Part shown: positions 19,237 through 27,638 of the stretch, in pieces
Layout of the letters: every line of letters begins with the position of its first letter
Numbering within the stretch: position 1 is the stretch's first letter
From: Dyella monticola
GTDB lineage: Bacteria; Pseudomonadota; Gammaproteobacteria; Xanthomonadales; Rhodanobacteraceae
NCBI RefSeq assembly: GCF_003363155.1
Contig: NZ_QRBE01000015.1
Span: 43,796-107,795 of the forward strand
Length of the DNA: 64,000 nt
Direction of reading: 5' to 3'
Made by a program: the position numbers and the translations under genes
Notes under the pieces: generated by a model
The model's input: only the letters and a program-made list of their open reading frames with translations
What the model was told of the DNA's origin: nothing
Database searches by the model: none

Positions 19237-19662
19237 ATGGACGCACAGAATATTCGGATGAGTCTTGAGCGACACTGGAGCGCATCCGCGGCAGGTGATC
19301 AAGTTGTCGAGCACGAGATCTATCACGATGATGCCGTGTGCGAGTATCCGCAGTCCGGCGAGATCATTCGCGGCCGGCGCAACCTGCAAGCGCTGCGCAG
19401 CCATCACCCGGGTAAACCCTCGGGCTTTGCGATACGGCAGATCGCCGGAGAAGGCAATCTTTGGGTTAGCGAGTACGTGATTACCTACGGGAACACGATC
19501 GCTTACACCGTCAGCATCATGGAATTTCAGGACGGAAAGGTGCTGCACGAAACCCAGTACTTCGCCGACCCGTTCGCCGCGCCTGCCTGGCGCGCCCAGT
19601 GGGTCGAGCGAGCACCTGATCGGCAACACGCACAGAAAGCGAGCACGCAACCTCTCGGTTGA
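19237..19662 (+). CDS. NTF2/SnoaL-like domain protein
   Basis: 141-residue protein with the cone-shaped SnoaL/NTF2 fold pattern: helical start (MDAQNIRMSLERHWSASAAGD), YHDDAVCEYPQSGEIIRGRRNL, and the closing strand KVLHETQYFADPFAAPAWRAQWVE typical of ester-cyclase/limonene epoxide hydrolase-like small proteins. GGAGG is well placed before the ATG. The last about 15 residues are a disordered tail. Enzymatic activity is unknown. It is on the same strand as the DJ-1-like gene. Confidence 0.85.
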   Translation: MDAQNIRMSLERHWSASAAGDQVVEHEIYHDDAVCEYPQSGEIIRGRRNLQALRSHHPGKPSGFAIRQIAGEGNLWVSEYVITYGNTIAYTVSIMEFQDGKVLHETQYFADPFAAPAWRAQWVERAPDRQHAQKASTQPLG

Positions 19663-19715
19663 TCGAAGGGCACTGGCGTCGTTTGGAAACGGCACCATCC
19701 CGATGCCCAATAGCG

Positions 19716-20006
19716 TCAGCGCGAGGAGTCCTTATCGTCCTCGTCATGCAGCCACTTCCTCCAACGCCGAGGAAGAACCGCCGACTGCCCCATTCCACGC
19801 CGCTTGAACTCGTCCGGATGCTTCCACATCCGCCAAAGAATGACGACCGAACCGATGACGAGAAATGCCAGCCACAGTAGCGTGAAAGCGTAATCGATGG
19901 CGCGGGCGTGAAGGGAGATAAGTATTCCGAGTACGCCACAGAGCAACAAGAACTCTGCCAGTCCTTTCGGGTTGAACGAGCTGCGCTTATCTCTATCAGT
20001 AGCCAT
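19716..20006 (-). CDS. Small two-helix membrane protein, unknown function
   Basis: 96-residue protein with two hydrophobic segments (about residues 18-35 and 41-62) and charged ends: an N-terminal ATDRDKRSS and a C-terminal basic/acidic tail (RRWRKWLHDEDDKDSSR). The start at ATG 20006 has AGGAAG upstream; the longer frame to 20198 runs into the GH13 gene's promoter and start and is unlikely. It is divergent from the GH13 gene. No family recognised. Confidence 0.7.
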   Translation of the reverse strand: MATDRDKRSSFNPKGLAEFLLLCGVLGILISLHARAIDYAFTLLWLAFLVIGSVVILWRMWKHPDEFKRRGMGQSAVLPRRWRKWLHDEDDKDSSR

Positions 20007-20151
20007 GCTCAGCTTCCTACGCTCACGAGTGCGCATCATAGCTCCCACAAACATCTGGATGATCTGTGCGGCATAATCCCGTGACGCCGAGTTCGCACGA
20101 TGCGTTCGATAGTCTGCGCCACCTGCGCCCATCACCCAAAGGAAGTCGCCG

Positions 20152-21918
20152 ATGAAGCTGGTCCGCCGAATCGTCCTCGCTACCGCCCTGTTGAGCACAT
20201 GCGCGCTGGCACAGCCTCCTTCTGCCCATCCTGCTGGCGAACCGTGGTGGAAAGCTGCGCTGTTTTACGAGATTTATCCGCGCAGCTTTGCCGACTCCAA
20301 TGGTGACGGTGTTGGCGATTTGAACGGCATTACGCAGCACTTGGATTATCTCCAGCAATTTGGCGTAGATGCGATCTGGATCACGCCGATGTATCCGTCG
20401 CCGCAGGTGGATTTCGGTTACGACATTTCCAACTATGAGGCGGTCGATCCGCAATACGGCAGCCTGTCCGACATGGACCGGCTGATCAGTGCCGCGCACC
20501 AGCGGCATCTCAAGGTGCTGCTGGACATGGTGCTCAACCATACGTCTGACAGGCATCCGTGGTTTATCGCCTCGTCTTCGTCGCGTGACAATCCCAAATC
20601 CGACTGGTACGTGTGGAACGATGGCGTCGATACCCATGCGCCCGGCGTCACGCCGTTCCAGCAGCGCTATGTGCACGACGGCAGAGTGCCGCCGAATAAT
20701 TGGGAATCGGTCTTTGGTGGTTCGGCGTGGCAGTGGGTGCCGGCGCGGCATCAGTTCTACTATCACCGCTTTTACGCTCAGCAACCTGATCTCAACTGGC
20801 GCAATCCCGCCGTGGAAAAGGCGATGTTCGCGGCGATGCGCTTCTGGCTCGACCGCGGCGTGGATGGCTTTCGCCTGGATGCAATTTCCACGCTGTTTGA
20901 AGATCCCAAGCTGCACAACGATCCGCAATTGCCTGGCACCAATGACCAGGGCGATCCCAACCTGCGTTCGCAATACAGCGATAATCTGCCGGAAGTCCAC
21001 GACGTGCTGCGCCGCATGCGCGCGATGGTGCAAAGCTATCCCGGCGATCGCGTTCTGATCGGCGAAACCTACACGCCCGATGTGGCGGAGCTGGAAAAGT
21101 GGTACGGCGGCGCCCGGCACGATGAGCTGCAACTGCCGATGGACACCGTGCCCGGCTTTGGCGACCAGGCTAATTTCAGCGCGGACTGGTTCCGCAAATC
21201 GTTACAAGCGTCACAGCAAGTGACGGGCGAGCCATTGATCGTGTTCGACAATCACGATAACGCACGCTCGATCGACCGCTTCGGCGACGGCACGCACAAT
21301 GTCGCGCGCGCCAAGGTGATCGCCGCGCTTTTGCTGACTACGCGTGCAAGCGCCCTCACCTACTATGGCGCTCCCATCGGCATGGTCACGAGTACACCCA
21401 AGCGAAAGCAGGATGTGCGCGATCCGCAAGGCATCACCGGCTGGCCGAAAAACAAGGGCCGCGACGGGGAACGCACGCCGATGCAATGGACGCCCGGTTT
21501 CCAGGCCGGCTTTTCCACTGCGCAAACCACCTGGTTGCCAGTGAATGGCGATTACCGAACGGTCAATGTGCAAAGTGAGTTGCAGCAGCCCGATTCGTTG
21601 CTCAATTGGTATCGCCAACTGATTGCGCTGCGTAAAAGCGAGCCGGCCCTGCGCGATGGCGCGATGCAGTTTTTGGACACATCCAACGCGAATGTGCTCA
21701 CGTTCCGACGCGCCGGCCCGCAACCGGTGATCGTTGTCATGAACTTCAGCAACGCCCCTCAACCGCTCGACACCAGCATGGCCTCAGGCCGGGTGATCAC
21801 CCTCGCGGCGACCGCTTCGCAGTTGCTGCACAGGACCACCTTGCAGGGCGCAACGCTCCCGCCGTATGGCGTTTGGGTGTTCAAGCCGGTGGGTGTCACC
21901 TTGCATATGGCTCGATAA
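20152..21918 (+). CDS. Secreted GH13 alpha-glucosidase/alpha-amylase-family enzyme
   Basis: 588-residue glycoside hydrolase family 13 enzyme with a signal peptide (residues about 1-20, ending CALAQ), so periplasmic or exported. The four conserved GH13 regions are visible: DMVLNHTSD, GFRLDAISTL (nucleophile Asp), LIGETYTPD (acid/base Glu) and VFDNHDNARS. FYEIYPRSFADSNGDGVGDLNGI and the missing calcium-site pattern place it near oligo-1,6-glucosidase/alpha-glucosidase subfamilies rather than true amylases. AAGGAAG precedes the ATG. It lies directly upstream of the TonB receptor region, so it probably trims alpha-glucans taken up there; the exact linkage is not predictable. Confidence 0.93.
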   Translation: MKLVRRIVLATALLSTCALAQPPSAHPAGEPWWKAALFYEIYPRSFADSNGDGVGDLNGITQHLDYLQQFGVDAIWITPMYPSPQVDFGYDISNYEAVDPQYGSLSDMDRLISAAHQRHLKVLLDMVLNHTSDRHPWFIASSSSRDNPKSDWYVWNDGVDTHAPGVTPFQQRYVHDGRVPPNNWESVFGGSAWQWVPARHQFYYHRFYAQQPDLNWRNPAVEKAMFAAMRFWLDRGVDGFRLDAISTLFEDPKLHNDPQLPGTNDQGDPNLRSQYSDNLPEVHDVLRRMRAMVQSYPGDRVLIGETYTPDVAELEKWYGGARHDELQLPMDTVPGFGDQANFSADWFRKSLQASQQVTGEPLIVFDNHDNARSIDRFGDGTHNVARAKVIAALLLTTRASALTYYGAPIGMVTSTPKRKQDVRDPQGITGWPKNKGRDGERTPMQWTPGFQAGFSTAQTTWLPVNGDYRTVNVQSELQQPDSLLNWYRQLIALRKSEPALRDGAMQFLDTSNANVLTFRRAGPQPVIVVMNFSNAPQPLDTSMASGRVITLAATASQLLHRTTLQGATLPPYGVWVFKPVGVTLHMAR

Positions 21919-22003
21919 CCCGGGCCGCGCACCGCGCGTGAAGATCGTCCTATTCGTCGGACGAATATTTGCGGACGCAGCATGAGCTAAGTCCCGGAAA
22001 AAC

Positions 22004-22014
22004 TTGAATCGATC
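22004..22014. promoter_or_regulatory. Distal operator-like site, copy A
   Basis: TTGAATCGATC, 88 bp (centre to centre) upstream of the main dyad at 22088-22109. The counterpart in copy B lies at 27420-27430. The central CG palindrome is typical of LacI-family operators. Confidence 0.5.
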
Positions 22015-22087
22015 TAAGTGTCGTGTTGTCGTGCAATATTGGTCTTGATGAAGCGCTTATGCATCAATGAGATATGTTTAAAAATCT

Positions 22088-22109
22088 AAATTTGAATCGA
22101 TACAAATTT
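22088..22109. promoter_or_regulatory. Main operator dyad, copy A
   Basis: 22-base dyad with arms AAATTTG and CAAATTT around a central ATCGAT, symmetric except for one base pair. It ends four bases before the TTGACA -35 box. Nearly the same dyad occurs at 27504-27525. It probably binds a LacI-type regulator encoded outside the window. Confidence 0.65.
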
Positions 22110-22113
22110 CTTG

Positions 22114-22142
22114 TTGACATCGCCCAGTACCTGTCTTATTGA
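22114..22142 (+). promoter_or_regulatory. Sigma-70-type promoter of the TonB receptor, copy A
   Basis: TTGACA, 17-base spacer, TATTGA. The same boxes with the same 17-base spacing recur in copy B (27529-27557), although the spacer sequence differs, which supports function. Confidence 0.7.
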
Positions 22143-22183
22143 TTAGTGCGTTCGTGACAAAGGTGTAACGTTGTCACGCGAAC

Positions 22184-22194
22184 TTGGATCGATT
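22184..22194. promoter_or_regulatory. Downstream operator-like site, copy A
   Basis: TTGGATCGATT, 92 bp downstream of the main dyad centre and about 45 bases into the expected transcript. The identical 11-mer occurs at 27599-27609 in copy B. Three sites about 90 bp apart suggest looping or cooperative binding. Confidence 0.6.
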
Positions 22195-22218
22195 GAAAAG
22201 TCAGTGTCCGAAGGACGT

Positions 22219-22355
22219 GGGGACGGCGTGGCGAGGCGGTCGACCCGTTTGCAGCACACGCTAGCGGTTGGATTGGTTGCGCTTTTTTTGCAGATGCAGT
22301 GAGGGAGGGTCATGGCGACAGCCATGGCTCAGGGTGAGTTTGTGCCTTCAAAAAC
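22219..22355 (+). promoter_or_regulatory. Conserved leader element, copy A
   Basis: 5' leader of the TonB receptor mRNA, shared with 27639-27774. It begins with GGGGACGGCGTGGCGAGG (identical in both copies), then TGCAG-N-ACACGC-N-AGC exactly 31 bases later. GGCGTG (22225-22230) can pair with CACGCT (22257-22262). About 93 bases downstream comes GGAGGGTCATGGC, a hairpin CATGGC/GCCATG and a short ORF starting MATAMAQGEFVPSKT, which continues out of frame into the receptor gene and stops near 22533. It could be a structured regulatory RNA, a leader peptide or both; I do not recognise it as a known riboswitch. Confidence 0.6.
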
Positions 22356-22405
22356 ATCACGAATGTGGGCACTACAGCAAACAAGCCGAAAGGTAGGGGA
22401 AGCAA

Positions 22406-25400
22406 ATGAGCAAGTATCAGTTCCGTTTGGGCAGCAGTTTGCGAGCCAGCATACGCATTGGCCTATGGGCCGCTGCCGCCATGACGAGCAGTGCAGTGTT
22501 TGCGCAGGGCATCACAGGCGGCGTTTACGGTAATTTGCCCACCGGCAAGGGCGTCGTTGCCGAAGTGATCAATCCGGCGACGGGTTACGACAGCACCGTG
22601 CGCGCCGATGCCAATGGCCATTTCTCGGTGACCGGACTGATGCCCGGCCAATACGTCGTCAAACTGATGCGTGACGGCAACGTCGTCGATCAGCGCAGCG
22701 TGGTGGTGGTCGCCGGCTCCAACAGTGCCGCCATATTCGCCGCTTCGGCCGGCGAGAACGTGAAGAATCTGAATTCGGTCACCGTCACCGCCTCGCAACC
22801 GCCGGTCAATGCGATCGACGTCACGACGAGCGAGCAAGTCCAGACCTGGAACGCGACCGACGTCAATCGACTGCCACTGCTCAACGCAGACCTTCTCAAC
22901 GTCGCGTCCATGCAGTCCAACGTCACGAGCATCACCAGTTCGCACGGCGCCGCGCCGCAGTTCAATGGCGCATCGGGCACCGAGAACCGGTACTTCATCA
23001 ACGAATTCAACATGACCGACATGCAGCAAGGTGCTGCACCGGACAAGATCCCGAACGAAGCCTTTGCCAACATCTCCACCGTCGACGGTGGCATGGATGC
23101 CAAATATGGCAGCGCCATGGGCGGCGTGGTTGCCGGCACGATCAAGCAGGGCTCCAACGACTTCAAGGCCGGCGTGGATTTGCAGTTCACGCCGCCCACC
23201 GGCGGACTCAATGAAAACGGCAAGAACACCTACAACGTAAACGGGAGCCTGGTCAGCGCCAACCAGCTGGATCATTGGTCGCCCAGCCTATTGCAGGACT
23301 ATTGGGTATCAGGCCCGATCGTCAAGGATAAGGTGTTCTTCTATCTGCTCGGCGAAGTCGAGCCGAACAACTACGGCCAGGGCGTGCAGGGCAGCACGCC
23401 AACGACGACCTATAACGGCCAGTACGAGACCCTCAGCGAAAACCGGAACAAGCAGCTGCTCGGCAACTTCACCTGGGATATCGCCACCGGCCACACGCTC
23501 AACGTTTTCTTTGATCGCCAGCTCAACAATTTCACGTCGTCCCAGTATCCACTGGCGACGCCGTACGATCCCTCCAGCGCCGCCTCTTCGTTGCAAAACT
23601 GGAGCGGCAATGCATGGCGTTCGCGCATGCTGGTCGCCAACTATCATGGCCAGATCACCGATAACTTTTCGGTATCGGCGATGGTCGGCACGTCGCAGCA
23701 GGACTTCTACCAGTACCCGCAGTACGGCATCAACGTGCCTTATGTGCAGTCAGTCAATCCGGATAACCCGAACGACACGAAGACACTGTCCAACGGCGCC
23801 AGCAGCAATTATTTCCTGCGCTACCGCATGATGGGCTCGCGTATCGACTTCACCTGGGACGTCACCGACAACCACGAAATCACCTTTGGTGGCGAGCAAT
23901 ACAGCCCAACCATGGCGCAGTCCAACATTCCTAACCCGAACACGTGGACCTATTCGTACTGCAGCACGGCACTGGGGCCGAACGAGGCCTGCAGCATCAA
24001 CGGCCAGACCATCAACCCGCTCACCGGCAAAGCCTTTGCGCCGGGAACGACATACGTCACCGAGTCTTACGCGCCGCGCGTTTATTACAACAGCTCGCCC
24101 ACCTACGGCTTCTACCTGGCCGACAGCTGGCATTTTGCCGACAACTGGACCGCGTACATCGGCGGGCGTTACGACAATTACGCGATGACCGACAACATCA
24201 ACGTGAAGATGTACAGCAAGGGCAACGCGACACCGCGGCTCGGCGTGGCATGGGACGTTCACGGCGATTCGAGCCTGAAGATCGGTGCCACGGCGGGTGA
24301 GTACTCCGAAGGCATTCCGCTTTATTTCAATGCTTACGGTGGCACCCCGGGCCAGGGCTACATCAGCACCAAGACCACGTATATCTATTCGGGTGTGGGC
24401 GGCGGCTCCGTGCCGACCGGCCTGACGCAAGTGGGTGCTGTCCAGGGCGCTGCCGGCGCCGGCCTGCATTATCTGACCGCGGGTCAATTCATTTCGACCT
24501 CCGCGCAAAACGCAAAACTGAAGCAGTTCTCGGTTTACGCGCAGCAGAAAATCGGCGACAACTGGGTGGCCGGCGCGACGCTGTTCACCAGCGAGCTTAC
24601 CGGTCTGCCGAATATCGACAGCAACACACAGCAGCTGCAGTCCTATCTCACGAGCAAAGGTTATCCGAACGCCGTATTGCTCGGCCAATACCTGATCACG
24701 CCTGGCAAGGACATCACCATTCCGGTGCAGTTGAACGGCGCGAACAGCCCGCTCACCGAGTTCACCTTCCCCAACAGCTACATCGGCTATCCATCGCTGC
24801 GGCGCAGGATCTACCAGCTCGACTTGACGATGGACCATGCCTACTCCGATAGCGAGCCTTACTACCTGAGCGCGTCCTACACATGGCGTCATGAGTTCGG
24901 CAACACCGATGGCACGACCAGCTATGCCTCCTATCAGGGTACACAGGGCGTCGCCAATACCGGTGCAACTGCCTATGACGGCGGCCTGTCGGCTGCCGGC
25001 TTCCTGCAGGGCGCCGGCGGCAATCTGGCCGACGATATTCCCTCCACCTTCAAGGTGTTTGGCTATTACAAGTTCGCCCATCAGGACAACTTCCTGAGAG
25101 GCCTGCGCGTCGGTGGCGCTCTCACGTATTACGCCGGCGGTCCGGTCAATTGCCTTTCGGTGTATCCGGCAAACGGCACGGGCGCGGTGGGCAGCAACCA
25201 GACCGGCAACGCCAACGCCTATTACTGCAACACGCTGCAGAATGCGCTCAATGGCAATCCGGTCTCGTCCACCATCCTCTACACCCGCGGCAGCTACGCT
25301 CGCCTTCCGTCGACCAAGCAAGTGGATCTGGACATTGGCTACGACTGGGCGCTTGGCAAGAACGCCTTCTCGCTGGACCTGAAGGTGCTCAACCTGTTCA

Positions 25401-25534
25401 ACAGCCAGACCGTGACGTCGTATATCAATCAGATGACCAACGGCAACGGGCAATTCAATGCCAACTTCATGCAGCCAGGCACGTTCCAGGCCGGGCGCAC
25501 CGGGCAGTTGGTCTTCCGCTGGCAGTACGACTGA
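22406..25534 (+). CDS. TonB-dependent receptor, Oar-like with carboxypeptidase-regulatory-like N-terminal domain
   Basis: 1,042-residue outer-membrane active transporter. A signal peptide (about residues 1-34, ending AVFAQ) is followed by a carboxypeptidase-regulatory-like beta-sandwich (GNLPTGKGVVAEVINPATGYDSTVRADANGHFSVTGLMPG region, residues about 38-110), a plug domain (about 125-260, with NRYFINEFNMTDM and GGMDAKYGSAMGG) and a large beta-barrel ending in Trp-Gln-Tyr-Asp. Such Oar/SusC-like receptors import oligosaccharides or other large ligands using TonB energy. The secreted GH13 upstream and the shared promoter-leader with a GH18-like gene suggest a glycan substrate. The ATG at 22406 follows AGGGGAAG. 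A terminator ends the gene at about 25605. Confidence 0.94.
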   Translation: MSKYQFRLGSSLRASIRIGLWAAAAMTSSAVFAQGITGGVYGNLPTGKGVVAEVINPATGYDSTVRADANGHFSVTGLMPGQYVVKLMRDGNVVDQRSVVVVAGSNSAAIFAASAGENVKNLNSVTVTASQPPVNAIDVTTSEQVQTWNATDVNRLPLLNADLLNVASMQSNVTSITSSHGAAPQFNGASGTENRYFINEFNMTDMQQGAAPDKIPNEAFANISTVDGGMDAKYGSAMGGVVAGTIKQGSNDFKAGVDLQFTPPTGGLNENGKNTYNVNGSLVSANQLDHWSPSLLQDYWVSGPIVKDKVFFYLLGEVEPNNYGQGVQGSTPTTTYNGQYETLSENRNKQLLGNFTWDIATGHTLNVFFDRQLNNFTSSQYPLATPYDPSSAASSLQNWSGNAWRSRMLVANYHGQITDNFSVSAMVGTSQQDFYQYPQYGINVPYVQSVNPDNPNDTKTLSNGASSNYFLRYRMMGSRIDFTWDVTDNHEITFGGEQYSPTMAQSNIPNPNTWTYSYCSTALGPNEACSINGQTINPLTGKAFAPGTTYVTESYAPRVYYNSSPTYGFYLADSWHFADNWTAYIGGRYDNYAMTDNINVKMYSKGNATPRLGVAWDVHGDSSLKIGATAGEYSEGIPLYFNAYGGTPGQGYISTKTTYIYSGVGGGSVPTGLTQVGAVQGAAGAGLHYLTAGQFISTSAQNAKLKQFSVYAQQKIGDNWVAGATLFTSELTGLPNIDSNTQQLQSYLTSKGYPNAVLLGQYLITPGKDITIPVQLNGANSPLTEFTFPNSYIGYPSLRRRIYQLDLTMDHAYSDSEPYYLSASYTWRHEFGNTDGTTSYASYQGTQGVANTGATAYDGGLSAAGFLQGAGGNLADDIPSTFKVFGYYKFAHQDNFLRGLRVGGALTYYAGGPVNCLSVYPANGTGAVGSNQTGNANAYYCNTLQNALNGNPVSSTILYTRGSYARLPSTKQVDLDIGYDWALGKNAFSLDLKVLNLFNSQTVTSYINQMTNGNGQFNANFMQPGTFQAGRTGQLVFRWQYD

Positions 25535-25563
25535 TCCTCTGACGTTGCATCCGCGTTGACATC

Positions 25564-25605
25564 GATGCCTCCATGTTCCCCAGGACATGGGGGCATCTTT
25601 GTTTC
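25564..25605 (+). terminator. Rho-independent terminator after TonB receptor
   Basis: Near-perfect stem (GATGCC-T-CCATG with CATGG-G-GGCATC) with a 10-base loop, then TTTGTTT. Confidence 0.85.
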
Positions 25606-25647
25606 CGTTGGTAGACTGCGTGCAAACGAATGTGCTGTTTGACGGAG

Positions 25648-27216
25648 ATGCATTTGAATCCGCTATTGCAAGGCCTGGATCCCGCCGCCGCGAACCGCGT
25701 AATGGCAGCATCGCAGGCACTGGAGATGAATCGTCCCGATCAGGCGGCCGCGCAATTGGGACCGGTTCTGGCCAGTCATCCGGATCACCCCGAAGTCCTG
25801 CGACTGCAGGCGAATCTGCTGAGCCTGCGCGGAGAGCATGCGTCTGCATTGCGCCACATGCGCCGCGCGCTGGAACAACGCCCGCATGAGGCGCTGTATC
25901 ACAATGCGTTTGCGATCTTTCTTGCCGAAGCGGGAGAACTCGAACAGGCGGTGGATGTTTTGCGGCATGCCTGCGCGCTGCAACCGGACTTTGTGCTGGC
26001 CTGGTACAACCTCGGCCTGTTTCTCACGCGCAGCACGCGTTTTGACGAAGCGCGCGATGCACTTCGGCGCGCTGTGCGTCTGGCACCTGATTACACGCCA
26101 GCGCGTGCGCAGCTCGCCGACCTGCTGCGCATGGATAACTTCCGCGACGAAGCCATCGCCGAATATCGAACGCTGCTCGCCGCGCAACCCTGGGCAGGCA
26201 TGGCGTGGTGGGGCTTGGCGGAAATCAAGACATTGCCGCTGGGCACGGACGATAGCGATGCTATCCGGCGCGCACTCGCGCATCCGCACGCTACCGATGG
26301 CGACCGTGTCGCGCTGGGTTTCGCCTTGGCCAAGGCGATGGACGATCAGGGCCGTTATACCGAATCGCTGCAGGCGCTGGCCGGCGCCAACGACATCGCA
26401 CGCAGGCATCGGGCATGGAATGCAAGCGCATTCACCACCACGATGGCGTCGATCAGGGCGGCTGCCTGCACCGCGCATGCCGGGCAGGATCTGGGTTCGG
26501 AAGTGATTTTTGTCGTGGGCATGCCGCGTTCGGGCTCGACCCTGATCGAGCAGATTCTCGCTTCGCACTCCAGCGTCGAAGGCACGGCCGAGTTGGTCGA
26601 CCTGCCGGTGCTGATCGGCGAAGAGTCGGCCAGGCGCAGGAAGCCCTATCCGCACTGGCTGGCGGACATGAGCACGGATGATTGGCGTCGGCTGGGACAG
26701 CGCTATCTGGAACGCACCGCACGCTGGCGCAAGCGTCGCCCACTGTTCACCGACAAGTTGCCCAATAACTGGATGCACATCGGCATGATCCGCGCGATGC
26801 TGCCCGGCGCGCACATCGTGATCAGCCGTCGCGATGCGTTGGAAACCTGCTTCTCGTGTTACCGGCAATACTTTCCCGGCAACGACTACACGCGCTCGTT
26901 TTCCGATCTGGCGGCGTACTGGCATAGCTTCGACGCTGCGTCGACCTATTGGGCGCAGCAAGAATCGACGCACGTTTATCAACACGTCTACGAAGATTTG
27001 CTGAAAGACCCGGACGCTCACATTCGGGCATTGCTCGCCTTCTGCAAGCTGCCATTCGAAGAGGCATGTCTGCGTTTCAATGAAACACAGCGCGCCGTCG
27101 GCACACCCAGCGCCATGCAAGTGCGCCAGCCGTTGCGCACCGATACGGCACGTGCGCCACGCTATGGCGCGTTGTTGAATCCGTTGCGTCAGGCGCTTGG
27201 TCTTTCGCCTGTCTGA
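25648..27216 (+). CDS. TPR-repeat sulfotransferase-family protein
   Basis: About 522-residue protein. The N-terminal half (about residues 10-240) is made of tetratricopeptide repeats, e.g. HPEVLRLQANLLSLRGEHAS and PDFVLAWYNLGLFLTRSTRFDEA. The C-terminal half is a sulfotransferase domain with the PAPS loop VVGMPRSGSTLIEQILASH and the 3'-phosphate motif HIVISRRDALETCFSCYRQY. No signal peptide, so cytoplasmic. The start is uncertain: GGAG abuts the ATG at 25648, while a TTG at 25654 has ideal spacing. In my reading of Xanthomonadales genomes such genes often sit beside Oar-like receptors; the acceptor is unknown. Confidence 0.88.
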   Translation: MHLNPLLQGLDPAAANRVMAASQALEMNRPDQAAAQLGPVLASHPDHPEVLRLQANLLSLRGEHASALRHMRRALEQRPHEALYHNAFAIFLAEAGELEQAVDVLRHACALQPDFVLAWYNLGLFLTRSTRFDEARDALRRAVRLAPDYTPARAQLADLLRMDNFRDEAIAEYRTLLAAQPWAGMAWWGLAEIKTLPLGTDDSDAIRRALAHPHATDGDRVALGFALAKAMDDQGRYTESLQALAGANDIARRHRAWNASAFTTTMASIRAAACTAHAGQDLGSEVIFVVGMPRSGSTLIEQILASHSSVEGTAELVDLPVLIGEESARRRKPYPHWLADMSTDDWRRLGQRYLERTARWRKRRPLFTDKLPNNWMHIGMIRAMLPGAHIVISRRDALETCFSCYRQYFPGNDYTRSFSDLAAYWHSFDAASTYWAQQESTHVYQHVYEDLLKDPDAHIRALLAFCKLPFEEACLRFNETQRAVGTPSAMQVRQPLRTDTARAPRYGALLNPLRQALGLSPV

Positions 27217-27254
27217 TCGTCGTAGCCAGCATAAATCCCGATAACTTCACGGCA

Positions 27255-27328
27255 GTCATTCCCGCGAAAGCAGGAATCGCCTCCACTCTTACATGGGGCA
27301 AATGGATTCCCGCTTTCGCGGGAATGAC
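27255..27328. repeat. Dispersed inverted repeat (GTCATTCCCGCGAAAG type)
   Basis: Perfect 17-bp inverted arms at 27255-27271 and 27312-27328, starting GTCATTCCCGCG, separated by 40 bases. This sequence type is a widespread intergenic repeat in proteobacteria. It sits between the TPR-sulfotransferase and the copy B promoter and may terminate transcription. Confidence 0.75.
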
Positions 27329-27419
27329 GGCCCATGTACAGGTAACCGGCAGCGGGGATTATGTGGCTGATTCAATCGCCGATTTTGCGTCTGCAACACG
27401 CCTAAATCCATGAAAGCCT

Positions 27420-27430
27420 GATCGATCCAA
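27420..27430. promoter_or_regulatory. Distal operator-like site, copy B
   Basis: GATCGATCCAA (reverse complement TTGGATCGATC), 91 bp upstream of the main copy B dyad centre, mirroring the site at 22004-22014. Confidence 0.5.
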
Positions 27431-27503
27431 CCGGCTTTGCTGTTACGCAGCAGCATGAACACAAAATTTTCATGTTCTTCAACAAGATACATTTAGAAAT
27501 TCT

Positions 27504-27525
27504 AAATTTGGATCGATGCAAATTT
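27504..27525. promoter_or_regulatory. Main operator dyad, copy B
   Basis: Arms AAATTTG and CAAATTT around ATCGAT, differing from the copy A dyad at only two positions (G for A on each side). It ends three bases before TTGACA. Confidence 0.65.
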
Positions 27526-27528
27526 CTG

Positions 27529-27557
27529 TTGACACGGGCTTTTTACTGTCCTATTGA
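27529..27557 (+). promoter_or_regulatory. Sigma-70-type promoter of the GH18-like gene, copy B
   Basis: TTGACA, 17-base spacer, TATTGA, matching copy A in both boxes and in spacing although most spacer bases differ. Confidence 0.7.
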
Positions 27558-27598
27558 TTAGCTCGCCCGTGATTTTCGTCCAACGTTGTCACGGCTAT

Positions 27599-27609
27599 TT
27601 GGATCGATT
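27599..27609. promoter_or_regulatory. Downstream operator-like site, copy B
   Basis: TTGGATCGATT, 91 bp downstream of the main dyad centre; identical to the copy A site at 22184-22194. Confidence 0.6.
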
Positions 27610-27638
27610 TAAAAGAAACGCGTTTTTATAAAGATTCC

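Noticed and set aside
22312..22533. Copy A leader ORF as a full 73-residue gene
   Set aside because: Only the first 15 codons are conserved with copy B; the rest overlaps the receptor signal-peptide coding region in another frame, so it is treated as a leader element rather than a standard gene.
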